The notes under the pieces: model-generated
What the model was told of the DNA's origin: nothing
What the model saw: the letters and a program-made list of their open reading frames with translations, nothing else
Database searches by the model: none
Position numbers and translations under genes: made by a program
Shown here: one piece after another, positions 1-5,151 of the stretch
How positions within the stretch are numbered: position 1 is the stretch's first letter
Layout: each line of letters begins with the position of its first letter
From: Pseudomonadota bacterium
Lineage (GTDB): Bacteria > Pseudomonadota > Alphaproteobacteria > Parvibaculales > Parvibaculaceae
Length of the DNA: 7,177 nt
Assembly: GCA_021780275.1 (NCBI GenBank)
Contig: JAJXZC010000794.1
Coordinates: 1-7,177 of the forward strand
Reading direction: 5' to 3'

Positions 1-1187
1 GTCGCGTTCTGGTAAGGCGCCAGTTCGCGTGTCTCCTCGATCGAGAGTTGCGAGCCGAACCAGTAGGCGTTCTTGCCGTGGCCGTAGAGCAGCACGCCAA
101 GCTCGTCGATGCCGTCGACGATCTCGTTCTCGTCAAGAATGTGCCAGTCGGGCTGCTGGCGCCATTGCGCGCCGGCCATTTCGTCGAGCGACAGCACGGC
201 GTCGTCGGCCGGCCGATAAGCGTAATGAACGGTCGGGCGATAGACCACCTCGCCTTCTTCGCGCAGGGTCAGATAATCGGCGATCGAGATCGATTCGTTA
301 TGGGTGACGAGAAAGCCGTGCTGCGGCCCCGGCGTCGGCGTCCAGGACCGTACGCGGGTGCCGGCGCCCGGCCGAAGCAGATAGATCGCGCAATCAGGGC
401 CATAATCATGGCGGCGGCCTTCCGGCGGAAGCTGCTTCTCGTGCGTGCCCCAGCCAAGCTCGGCCGGCTGCAAGCCTTCAGAGACGAAGCCTTCGACCGA
501 CCAGGTGTTGACGAAGACATTCATCGGCTTCGGCGTCTTGGCGCGCTGCGTATCGCGCTCGGCGATATGAATGCCTTTGATGCCGAGGCCCCGCGCCAGC
601 CGCGCCCAATCCTCGCGCGTCTTCGGCGCGGCAACTTTGAGGCCGATATCCGCGGCGACGTTGAGCATGGCCTGTTTGACGAACCACGAAACCATGCCGG
701 GATTGGCGCCGCAGCAAGAGACGGCCGTCGGGCCTGAGCCGAGCGCGTCGCGCTGGTCGAGCACTTCCTGGCGTAAGGCATAATTCGAGCGCTGCGATTG
801 CGTCAGTCGCGGGTCGTCATAGAAGCCCGGCCACGGCTCGCAGACCGTGTCGATATAGAGCGCGCCGACCTCATGCGCGAGCCGCATGATCGCGGCGGAG
901 GATACCTCGACAGAGAGATTGACGATGAAGGGCTGGCCGGGACCGTTGGTCAGCAGCGGCTTCAAGAGATCGACGAAATTGTCTCGCGTCACGGCCTTCT
1001 GGACGAAAGCGATGCCGCGCTCGTCGAGAAGATGCCGGTCCTTGCCGACCGGATCGATGACGGTGAAGCGCGTCTTGTCGAACTGAAAATGCCGCTCGAT
1101 CAAGGGCAGGGTGCCGCGCCCGATCGAGCCGAAGCCGATCATGACAATGGGGCCGGTAATCGTGCCGTGGATCGGCCAATTCTGCAT
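1..1187 (-). CDS. hss: Homospermidine synthase, C-terminus cut by window edge
   Basis: This enzyme makes sym-homospermidine from two putrescines (or putrescine plus spermidine) with NAD+ as a recycled cofactor, in the cytoplasm; homospermidine is a major polyamine of many alphaproteobacteria. The visible 395 codons start at ATG 1187, with GGAG a few bases upstream as ribosome binding site. Residues 13-23 form a Rossmann dinucleotide-binding loop (GFGSIG at 18-23). Later landmarks are DTVCEPWPGF at 113-122, CCGANPGM at 158-165, NTWSVEGF at 227-234 and LAPYQNA at the edge. Glu117, Asn162, Glu210, Trp229, Glu237, His296 and Asp361 fall at the numbers I recall for active-site residues of the Blastochloris viridis enzyme, so spacing is fully conserved. 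The family is usually about 480 residues, so roughly the last 80 are missing to the left. No frameshift is seen. It appears to be transcribed alone from its own promoter. Confidence 0.97.
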   Translation of the reverse strand, partial: MQNWPIHGTITGPIVMIGFGSIGRGTLPLIERHFQFDKTRFTVIDPVGKDRHLLDERGIAFVQKAVTRDNFVDLLKPLLTNGPGQPFIVNLSVEVSSAAIMRLAHEVGALYIDTVCEPWPGFYDDPRLTQSQRSNYALRQEVLDQRDALGSGPTAVSCCGANPGMVSWFVKQAMLNVAADIGLKVAAPKTREDWARLARGLGIKGIHIAERDTQRAKTPKPMNVFVNTWSVEGFVSEGLQPAELGWGTHEKQLPPEGRRHDYGPDCAIYLLRPGAGTRVRSWTPTPGPQHGFLVTHNESISIADYLTLREEGEVVYRPTVHYAYRPADDAVLSLDEMAGAQWRQQPDWHILDENEIVDGIDELGVLLYGHGKNAYWFGSQLSIEETRELAPYQNA

Positions 1188-1230
1188 CGTCAGTCTCCAG
1201 GATGAGGGGCGCAGCGCAAGGGTCGCGCGC

Positions 1231-1259
1231 CTTAAATGCGAGATGGCCGCGAAGGTCAA
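1231..1259 (-). promoter_or_regulatory. Probable sigma70-type promoter of hss
   Basis: On the minus strand TTGACC (1259-1254) is followed after exactly 17 bases by TTTAAG (1236-1231). This matches the -35 consensus at five of six positions and the -10 consensus at four of six. It lies 44 bases upstream of the homospermidine synthase start codon and downstream of the terminator of the preceding gene, which is where a promoter for that gene is expected. I see no clear operator around it. Confidence 0.5.
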
Positions 1260-1284
1260 GAACATGCGGCGCCGGCGCGCAAGA

Positions 1285-1325
1285 AAAAGGCCTTCCACCG
1301 GGCGCGGCGAAAGGCCTTTTCTTTT
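1285..1325 (-). terminator. Rho-independent terminator of the L,D-transpeptidase gene
   Basis: AAAAGGCCTT (1285-1294) and AAGGCCTTTT (1311-1320) form a perfect 10-bp inverted repeat with a 16-base loop. Read on the minus strand, the hairpin ends in a run of T residues followed by CTT, just after the L,D-transpeptidase stop codon. The plus-strand side also has a T-rich tail (to 1325), so it could act in both directions, but no plus-strand gene ends here. Confidence 0.7.
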
Positions 1326-1341
1326 CAGATTCGACGACGCG

Positions 1342-2097
1342 TTACAGGACGATGACCTTAGTGCCGATCGCAACGCGCTGGTAGAGATCCATCACGTCGC
1401 CGTTCATCATCCGAATGCAGCCCGAGGAGACCGCCTGCCCGATCGAATCAGGCTCGTTGGTCCCGTGAATCCGGTAAAGCGTGTCCTTGCCGTTCTCCCA
1501 GAGATAGAGCGCGCGGGCGCCGAGCGGGTTGCCGAGGCCACCGTCCATCTCCTCCGGCAGATCCGGCCGCCGCTGCAGCATGTCCGATGGCGGGAACCAC
1601 TTCGGCCATTCCTGCTTGCTATGGACTTCGGCGACGCCCTTCCAGGCGAAGCCCTCGCGGCCGACGCCGATCCCATATTGCAGCGCTCTTCCGTTGCCCT
1701 CGATCAGATAGAGGTGCTTCGACGCGGTATCGACGATGATCGTGCCGGGTTTTTCCGAGCTCGGATAATCGACTTCCTGGCGCGTATGTTTGCCGACCGC
1801 GGCGGCATCGTCGTCAGGCGGCGGATTATAAGGCGCAGTATCCGGCGAGACATGCGGCGTCGGACTGGCATAGGCGCGCTGATCCGGAGGCACATAAGAA
1901 TCCGGCGGCTCGGCTTGCGGCTCGCCGTAATTCTGCGGTTGGCCGCCGCCCGGATAGGGCGGGTAGGTATAATTCGGCGGATTGGCCTGATAGCCATTGT
2001 AATTGCGCCATTGCGCAGAAGCCGGCGCGCAAAAGGCGACAACGGCGGCGAGTGAGAAAAGCGCCACAACGCTTGATTTCATCATCGTGAAATTCAT
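1342..2097 (-). CDS. L,D-transpeptidase (YkuD domain), exported
   Basis: A 251-residue exported protein of the YkuD family, which forms 3-3 peptidoglycan cross-links or attaches proteins to peptidoglycan in the periplasm using a catalytic cysteine. Residues 1-28 are a signal peptide with a likely cut after Ala-Ser-Ala (28). Residues 30-100 are a low-complexity Pro/Tyr/Asn/Gln-rich linker that may span or bind the wall. The YkuD domain fills about 118-251 and contains RIHGTNEP (209-216) and the catalytic SSGCIRMMN (224-232), with His211 and Cys227 as key residues. The length is normal for alphaproteobacterial members. The start at 2097 is preceded by GGGG seven bases upstream; in-frame ATGs at residues 5 and 6 are possible but would shorten the signal n-region. 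It is monocistronic with its own terminator. The physiological partner cannot be told from sequence. Confidence 0.95.
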   Translation of the reverse strand: MNFTMMKSSVVALFSLAAVVAFCAPASAQWRNYNGYQANPPNYTYPPYPGGGQPQNYGEPQAEPPDSYVPPDQRAYASPTPHVSPDTAPYNPPPDDDAAAVGKHTRQEVDYPSSEKPGTIIVDTASKHLYLIEGNGRALQYGIGVGREGFAWKGVAEVHSKQEWPKWFPPSDMLQRRPDLPEEMDGGLGNPLGARALYLWENGKDTLYRIHGTNEPDSIGQAVSSGCIRMMNGDVMDLYQRVAIGTKVIVL

Positions 2098-2418
2098 GGA
2101 TCGACCCCACGGCCCCCTTCAAGCTGAATGATACCTAAAAAAGCGGCAAAATACCGAATGTGCCGGACCACACACGACACTTCCAACAACGCTATTTTCC
2201 AACGAAATAACGCTTGCGCGTGGCTTACGCCATCGCCTCACCGGACTTTGAAGGCAGCCCGGGTCAAGCTGACCGCGCGAGCGTTAACAAAGCTTTAGCG
2301 GCGCTGGCACGGGCGCGCGAGAGCAGGTTTTTATGCCGTTTCGCTTGGCAAGGCTCTTGCCGCCGGCCAATCCTGTGTCACACTACCTTCGTGGATGCGT
2401 CTCCAGAAGGAGCAAGGC
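2098..2418. other. Divergent intergenic region with no identified gene
   Basis: This 321-base stretch separates the minus-strand L,D-transpeptidase from the plus-strand YdcH-type gene and should contain both promoters. On the minus strand TATCAT near 2128-2133 is a possible -10 element for the transpeptidase gene, but I find no well-spaced -35. On the plus side no convincing promoter stands out. Short reading frames here have neither ribosome binding sites nor protein-like composition. Confidence 0.5.
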
Positions 2419-2607
2419 ATGTCTTTGGAAAGCCATCTCGCTGAGCTTGAACGCCGTCACGAAGCCCTCGACCGCGATATCGCGCGCGAATGGGGCTATC
2501 CCTCCGTCGACGAAGTCAAACTGGCCGAGTTGAAGCGGCGTAAGCTGCAGCTCAAGGACGAAATTACCAAGTTGAAGGGCATCGAGAGAACCGAGACTTT
2601 GCATTAG
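2419..2607 (+). CDS. YdcH/DUF465-family small coiled-coil protein
   Basis: A 62-residue, highly charged protein. Its two helical segments (about 2-24 and 30-54) have heptad-like spacing of Leu, Ile and Ala, separated by a WGYPSVDE turn, and contain the pattern LAELKRRKLQLKDEI. This is typical of the YdcH/DUF465 family, small cytoplasmic proteins of unknown function that are abundant in Proteobacteria and predicted to form coiled-coil hairpins. The start at 2419 is chosen because AAGGAG lies eight bases upstream. A longer overlapping reading frame starting at 2333 is in another register and lacks such a site. The gene ends with TAG and is followed by hairpin structures. No partner is evident from the neighbours. 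The family call is from pattern recognition, not a profile search. Confidence 0.85.
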   Translation: MSLESHLAELERRHEALDRDIAREWGYPSVDEVKLAELKRRKLQLKDEITKLKGIERTETLH

Positions 2608-2610
2608 AGC

Positions 2611-2669
2611 CCGGTTTAATCAAAAAACTGGTGTTCGGGCAGGAGCCGGGCGCGCCGCGCGCCCGGCTC
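2611..2669 (+). terminator. Tandem hairpins after the YdcH-type gene, likely transcription end
   Basis: Two stem-loops follow the stop codon. The first pairs CCGGTTT (2611-2617) with AAACTGG (2625-2631), with one G-T wobble. The second is a perfect 12-bp GC-rich inverted repeat, GAGCCGGGCGCG (2643-2654) with CGCGCCCGGCTC (2658-2669), around a 3-base loop. Neither is followed by a T run, so this is not a textbook intrinsic terminator. It may stabilise the mRNA 3' end or be a dispersed palindromic repeat. Confidence 0.4.
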
Positions 2670-2715
2670 GCGCCGCGTCGTGGGTCTGAAAGGCGCTGGA
2701 AAACAGCGCACCGCA

Positions 2716-2744
2716 TTGTGGCGGCGCCCCGGATCAGCTAGAAG
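2716..2744 (+). promoter_or_regulatory. Possible promoter of tRNA-Arg
   Basis: TTGTGG (2716-2721) and TAGAAG (2739-2744) are 17 bases apart, a correct sigma70-type spacing with four of six matches in each box. Transcription would begin about 35 bases upstream of the mature tRNA 5' end. The boxes are weak, so this rests mainly on position and spacing. Confidence 0.3.
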
Positions 2745-2785
2745 TTCGCCGCGGTCGAGCTGATGCCCGGCCGGCGGCCCAATTT

Positions 2786-2862
<77 letters not shown>

Positions 2863-3045
2863 ATTTATCCAAGTATATCATATATTTATAATTTCGGATC
2901 TGTCGATGTTGCTGACGGCATGAAACGTTGCAACCATATTGCAACCAGTTTGAAAGGTGCATCAAGCGTAAATGTCGGGTTAGTCTATCGCCTGTTTTGA
3001 TCGTGACGAAGCCAGGGTCTTCTGGACCGGTACATGCACGGCGCT
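2863..3045. other. AT-rich stretch with spaced direct repeats, possible integrative-element remnant
   Basis: The 32 bases right after the tRNA-Arg (2863-2894) contain only four G or C, in sharp contrast to the GC-rich sequence before them. Two copies of TTGCAACCA lie at 2928-2936 and 2939-2947, 11 bases apart start to start. No ORF here looks coding. An AT-rich flank, short direct repeats and location between a whole and a partial tRNA gene suggest the edge of a former integrated element; this is inference, since no integrase is present. Confidence 0.4.
2928..2947 (+). repeat. Two TTGCAACCA direct repeats one helical turn apart
   Basis: TTGCAACCA occurs at 2928-2936 and again at 2939-2947 with an 11-base period, so both copies face the same side of the DNA helix. 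Such spacing fits cooperative protein binding, for example integrase arm-type sites or a repressor. The binding protein is unknown. Confidence 0.5.
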
Positions 3046-3097
3046 CTCAACCTTGCCAAGGTTAGGGGCGAGGGTTCGAATCCCTTCGCCCGCTCCA
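3046..3097 (+). pseudogene. 3' fragment of tRNA-Gly (GCC), attachment-site scar
   Basis: The fragment matches the 3' part of a bacterial tRNA-Gly(GCC), beginning at the anticodon arm. The loop TTGCCAA (3053-3059) has anticodon GCC, the T arm GAGGG/CCCTT has loop TTCGAAT (3075-3081), and the acceptor 3' strand CGCCCGC (3087-3093) is followed by T and CCA. The 5' half is absent: no GCGGGCG acceptor strand or D arm occurs between the tRNA-Arg and this point. The first anticodon-stem pair is C-A (3048/3064), where C-G is usual, which hints at decay. Integrases of the tyrosine type often cross over in the anticodon arm and leave such 3' fragments at one end of an island. It cannot give a functional tRNA. 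Confidence 0.8.
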
Positions 3098-3121
3098 AAT
3101 TTCTCATGAGATTATTTGGTT

Positions 3122-3145
3122 AAGGCGGTCGGCCAGACCGCCTTT
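3122..3145 (+). terminator. Hairpin terminator downstream of the tRNA-Gly fragment
   Basis: AAGGCGGTC (3122-3130) pairs perfectly with GACCGCCTT (3136-3144) around the 5-base loop GGCCA, ending in three T residues and then CC. It lies 25 bases past the CCA of the tRNA-Gly fragment, as expected for a tRNA terminator. This suggests that the sequence to its right, not to its left, is the original flank of that tRNA gene copy. Confidence 0.55.
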
Positions 3146-3721
3146 CCGCTCACATCGGACGCTTTCGCCAAAATGTAAGCGATTCAGCGGAAATGGGAGG
3201 TAGTTGCAGCGGGCTTGGGCGCGGTGGCATCGCGGCGTCGAGTCAAACTATCTGCCAGAGAGGGACGCGGCGTATCGGCTTGGAACGAAGGTCTGATCAA
3301 TTATTTCTGCCTGGCGAGCCTGGAAAAAAATGTTGCGCCAGTATCGCGCGTTTCGGCCGCTCCGCTGATTGACGTATGACCGCGACGCCAAAGGAGGGGA
3401 GGGAATTATCGGACACGGAGCGGCAGGCTTCAGATCGGGCGCTTTATCCAGTTGCTAATCCGATCCGGGTTGATCTTCATCCCGAGACAAAACCTGCGGC
3501 GTTTACTACTAAGGGTGCCGTACCTGCGATTGGAATGGCTATCTCGGGTATCCGAAGATAAGCCAGAAGGTCACCGCTGACGGAATGCGCCCGCTTTTGT
3601 CCGGGTACGCTTTCGCGATGCCGGGTTGGGAGCTGCTTCGTACACCAGCCGGGTCGCAGAGTTGGAACTGTTGTGGCAAAACGCCTTCTCACGCATATGT
3701 GATAAGTTACCGGCTTGCCAG
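3146..3721. other. Gene-poor stretch, likely degenerate DNA
   Basis: I find no convincing intact gene in this stretch. A plus-strand ORF at 3376-3561 (61 residues) has an ATG but no ribosome binding site and no recognisable domain. A second frame, open from 3581 to the TAG at 3784, has protein-like composition but no ATG and overlaps the next gene's end antisense. GTAAGCG at 3175-3181 resembles the outer end of IS66-family elements, but no partner end or transposase follows. The mixed codon use and many short frames fit decayed accessory DNA. Confidence 0.45.
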
Positions 3722-4099
3722 TTAGCGCCCGATACTTCTTCTCGGCTTCCGCGAGATATTCTGTGTGGCGAGTTCATGAAGTAGACCAAAGAGGTTGCCG
3801 AGGTAAAGCAATACAGTTTGCGAGTGTCCGGATGAGTCCAATTCAGCGAGCAGTTCGCCGGAAATTAGTTGGCCGGCAATCAGCCCGATGGGATCATGGT
3901 TATTGAAGCCACTGGCCATTTTCACGGGCGGAACGGCCCATTTCCATTCGCCGCCCCTCCGGCGAAGGCAATGGATGCAAGTGCGGTCTTCGAGCGAGAT
4001 ATTCTCTTCCGGGATGGGCTTCGTTAGCGTGTGGATAACATGACCGCACCGACAAGCCGTCACTCTTTGATTTCGATTATGAGAGATTGGTCGACGCAT
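3722..4099 (-). CDS. Hypothetical protein with Cys/His zinc-ribbon-like motif
   Basis: An unrecognised 125-residue ORF starting at ATG 4099; an upstream in-frame ATG at 4165 would give 147 residues. Near the N-terminus (residues 16-50) it has CRCGHVIH and, after about 24 residues, CIHC, a spacing suited to a zinc ribbon. A tryptophan-containing basic segment (EWKW) and a more hydrophobic C-terminal half with LLYLGNLFGLLHEL follow. Codon use is reasonable and there is no internal stop, but neither start has a good ribosome binding site, so it may be a 5'-truncated gene. A zinc-binding transposition or DNA-binding accessory protein such as a TniQ-like fragment is one idea to test; I do not assign it. 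It sits alone in gene-poor DNA, antisense to the copper operon. Confidence 0.4.
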   Translation of the reverse strand: MRRPISHNRNQRVTACRCGHVIHTLTKPIPEENISLEDRTCIHCLRRRGGEWKWAVPPVKMASGFNNHDPIGLIAGQLISGELLAELDSSGHSQTVLLYLGNLFGLLHELATQNISRKPRRSIGR

Positions 4100-4392
4100 G
4101 TCGCTTCGCGCAGTTATTGGCATTATGGGGAGGAGCGACATGCTCGAGCAGTTTGGGGACCACATGTACCAAGACCGGGTACCGATGTTTTCCCAGTCGC
4201 CGCCAGAGGTGGCAGCTTATCCAACGCCTGCAAATGGGCCTTGAGAGGAGCGAGCTTGTCATTGCCAGTGGCCCGACCGCTTTATAAGTCTTGCCCTGCG
4301 ACGTAACTACAGAAAGCCGCTCTCCCAGGCTCAAGGTTGCGCCGGGGCATAGTTTGTGGCAGGAAAGGCGCACAAGGGGTTCCCTGATCACC
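4100..4392. other. Intergenic stretch upstream of the copper operon
   Basis: This stretch has no reliably supported gene. A 34-codon plus-strand ORF at 4140-4244 follows a strong GGGGAGGAG site but has no recognisable features. Reading frames on the minus strand are short and interrupted. The region should contain the promoter of the copper genes; TTGCCA (4262-4267) and TATAAG (4283-4288) are 15 bases apart and form the best candidate I see. I find no clear CueR-like, CsoR-like or CopR-like operator. Confidence 0.45.
4262..4288 (+). promoter_or_regulatory. Weak candidate promoter of the copper operon
   Basis: TTGCCA (4262-4267) and TATAAG (4283-4288) match sigma70 boxes well individually, but the spacer is 15 bases, shorter than optimal. 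It lies about 100 bases upstream of the first gene of the copper cluster. No dyad typical of MerR-family regulators lies between the boxes. Confidence 0.3.
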
Positions 4393-4758
4393 ATGCGGTT
4401 TCTGCGCAACTTTTTTGTCGTGGTCTTGACGATCTGTCTGGCGGCGTCGCCGTTCCGGACGGCGACACATGAGGATGCAGATCACCTGGCCCTTGAAGTT
4501 GTGCATGGGATGACGGGTGACGCAGTCGCCTCCGATGCTAATTTCGATCATCATCGTGCCATCGATAGCCCATCAGCCGGTCACATAGACCCGGCTTGCT
4601 TGCTCGGCTGCTGCGGTCCGGTTTGGCTCACCGTGCCGGCCACCGCGCGCCTCTTGCCGCCGCCCGGTGTCAAGGGTCACAATTTGCGCCCGTCTGAGGC
4701 GCCTGTTTTGGCCAGTGCGACAGCCAGGCCGTCCGCGCCTCCACCCAAGCTCGTCTAG
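4393..4758 (+). CDS. Small exported His/Cys-rich protein of the copper cluster
   Basis: A 121-residue protein I cannot assign to a named family with certainty. Residues 1-18 are a classical signal peptide or membrane anchor (MRFLRN followed by a hydrophobic run). The mature part has metal-ligand-like groups: HEDADH (26-31), DHH (52-54), His64, and CLLGCCG (69-75), then a Pro-rich basic tail ending SAPPPKLV. This layout recalls small DUF2946-type proteins found beside copper genes. A periplasmic copper-binding or sensing role is inferred from context and ligands. ATG 4393 is chosen because the hydrophobic segment follows directly; AAGGGG lies 13 bases upstream, rather far. An in-frame ATG at 4291 would bury the signal peptide. 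It is probably the first gene of the operon, 138 bases before the next. Confidence 0.75.
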   Translation: MRFLRNFFVVVLTICLAASPFRTATHEDADHLALEVVHGMTGDAVASDANFDHHRAIDSPSAGHIDPACLLGCCGPVWLTVPATARLLPPPGVKGHNLRPSEAPVLASATARPSAPPPKLV

Positions 4759-4761
4759 CTA

Positions 4762-4806
4762 CAGACGGACTCCGTCTGAGTAGATTCGCCTTCGGCCCTT
4801 CCGAAG
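4762..4806 (+). promoter_or_regulatory. Two adjacent hairpins within the copper operon
   Basis: CAGACGGA (4762-4769) and TCCGTCTG (4771-4778) form a perfect 8-bp inverted repeat with one central base. CTTCGG (4790-4795) and CCGAAG (4801-4806) form a second stem with a 5-base loop. They start four bases after the stop codon of the His/Cys-rich gene. No T run follows, so they may tune mRNA stability or partial termination; the first could also be an operator dyad. Confidence 0.35.
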
Positions 4807-4896
4807 TTAGTGTCCGTTTAGCCAGCCCGAATGGATTCTTGCCGTTCGTGCCTGCCTGCTTTTGCGCGCGGACTGAGGCGCGCAGCGTGGTCATTC

Positions 4897-5151
4897 ATGC
4901 GATTCTTCATTTTCGTCTTGGTCAGCGCGCTTGGTACATCGGCCGGGCTCGCGGATCCATCGGGCCTCCTCGCGCCCGACAATCCTCAGATCGCCAGCGG
5001 CTGGCGGCCACCGAGATCGGCTGTCCACGGGATTGAGACGTTCACGCCCGTCGAACCCAAAGACTGGATCCAACTCAACAAGGATGTCTCGCCGAAAAGC
5101 GGACCCGACGGGATGTCCGGAATGAAGGGCATGGGGGAGGGCGTAAAGTGA
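4897..5151 (+). CDS. Small exported protein with Met-rich tail, copper cluster
   Basis: An 84-residue protein with a signal peptide (1-19, likely cut after GLA) and a short mature chain of about 65 residues. It contains ETFTPVEPKDWIQLNKDVSPK and ends in the Met/Gly-rich DGMSGMKGMGEG (71-82). Methionine clusters bind Cu(I) in several periplasmic copper proteins, so copper binding or handover to the coupled TolC protein or the downstream oxidase is a reasonable inference. I do not know a named family. The start at 4897 puts the hydrophobic core right after MRFF; it lacks a good ribosome binding site. An in-frame ATG at 4831 would add 22 residues with a Cys/Arg-rich leader. Its stop overlaps the start of the TolC-family gene. 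Confidence 0.75.
   Translation: MRFFIFVLVSALGTSAGLADPSGLLAPDNPQIASGWRPPRSAVHGIETFTPVEPKDWIQLNKDVSPKSGPDGMSGMKGMGEGVK

Noticed and set aside
48..737. 229-codon plus-strand ORF at the left edge
   Set aside because: It is an antisense shadow of homospermidine synthase; its Arg/Ala-rich composition reflects high G+C third positions on the other strand.
1111..2055. 314-codon plus-strand ORF
   Set aside because: It runs antisense through the hss start, a terminator and the L,D-transpeptidase gene, has Arg-rich composition and no domain.
2991..3097. Complete tRNA-Gly, perhaps with an intron
   Set aside because: No GCGGGCG acceptor strand or D arm exists between the tRNA-Arg and the fragment, and the anticodon loop is uninterrupted.
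3376..3561. 61-codon plus-strand ORF
   Set aside because: It has no ribosome binding site, no recognisable domain and sits in gene-poor DNA; mentioned only in the stretch description.
4291..4392. Longer N-terminus of the His/Cys-rich protein
   Set aside because: It would place 34 polar residues before an otherwise standard signal peptide, so the internal ATG at 4393 is preferred.
4077..4409. 110-codon minus-strand ORF
   Set aside because: It overlaps the zinc-ribbon ORF in another frame and the start of the copper operon, with no protein-like pattern; left as non-coding.
4759..4896. Copper-regulator operator (CueR-, CsoR- or CopR-like)
   Set aside because: The dyads seen here do not match the consensus sites I know, so no regulator is assigned.
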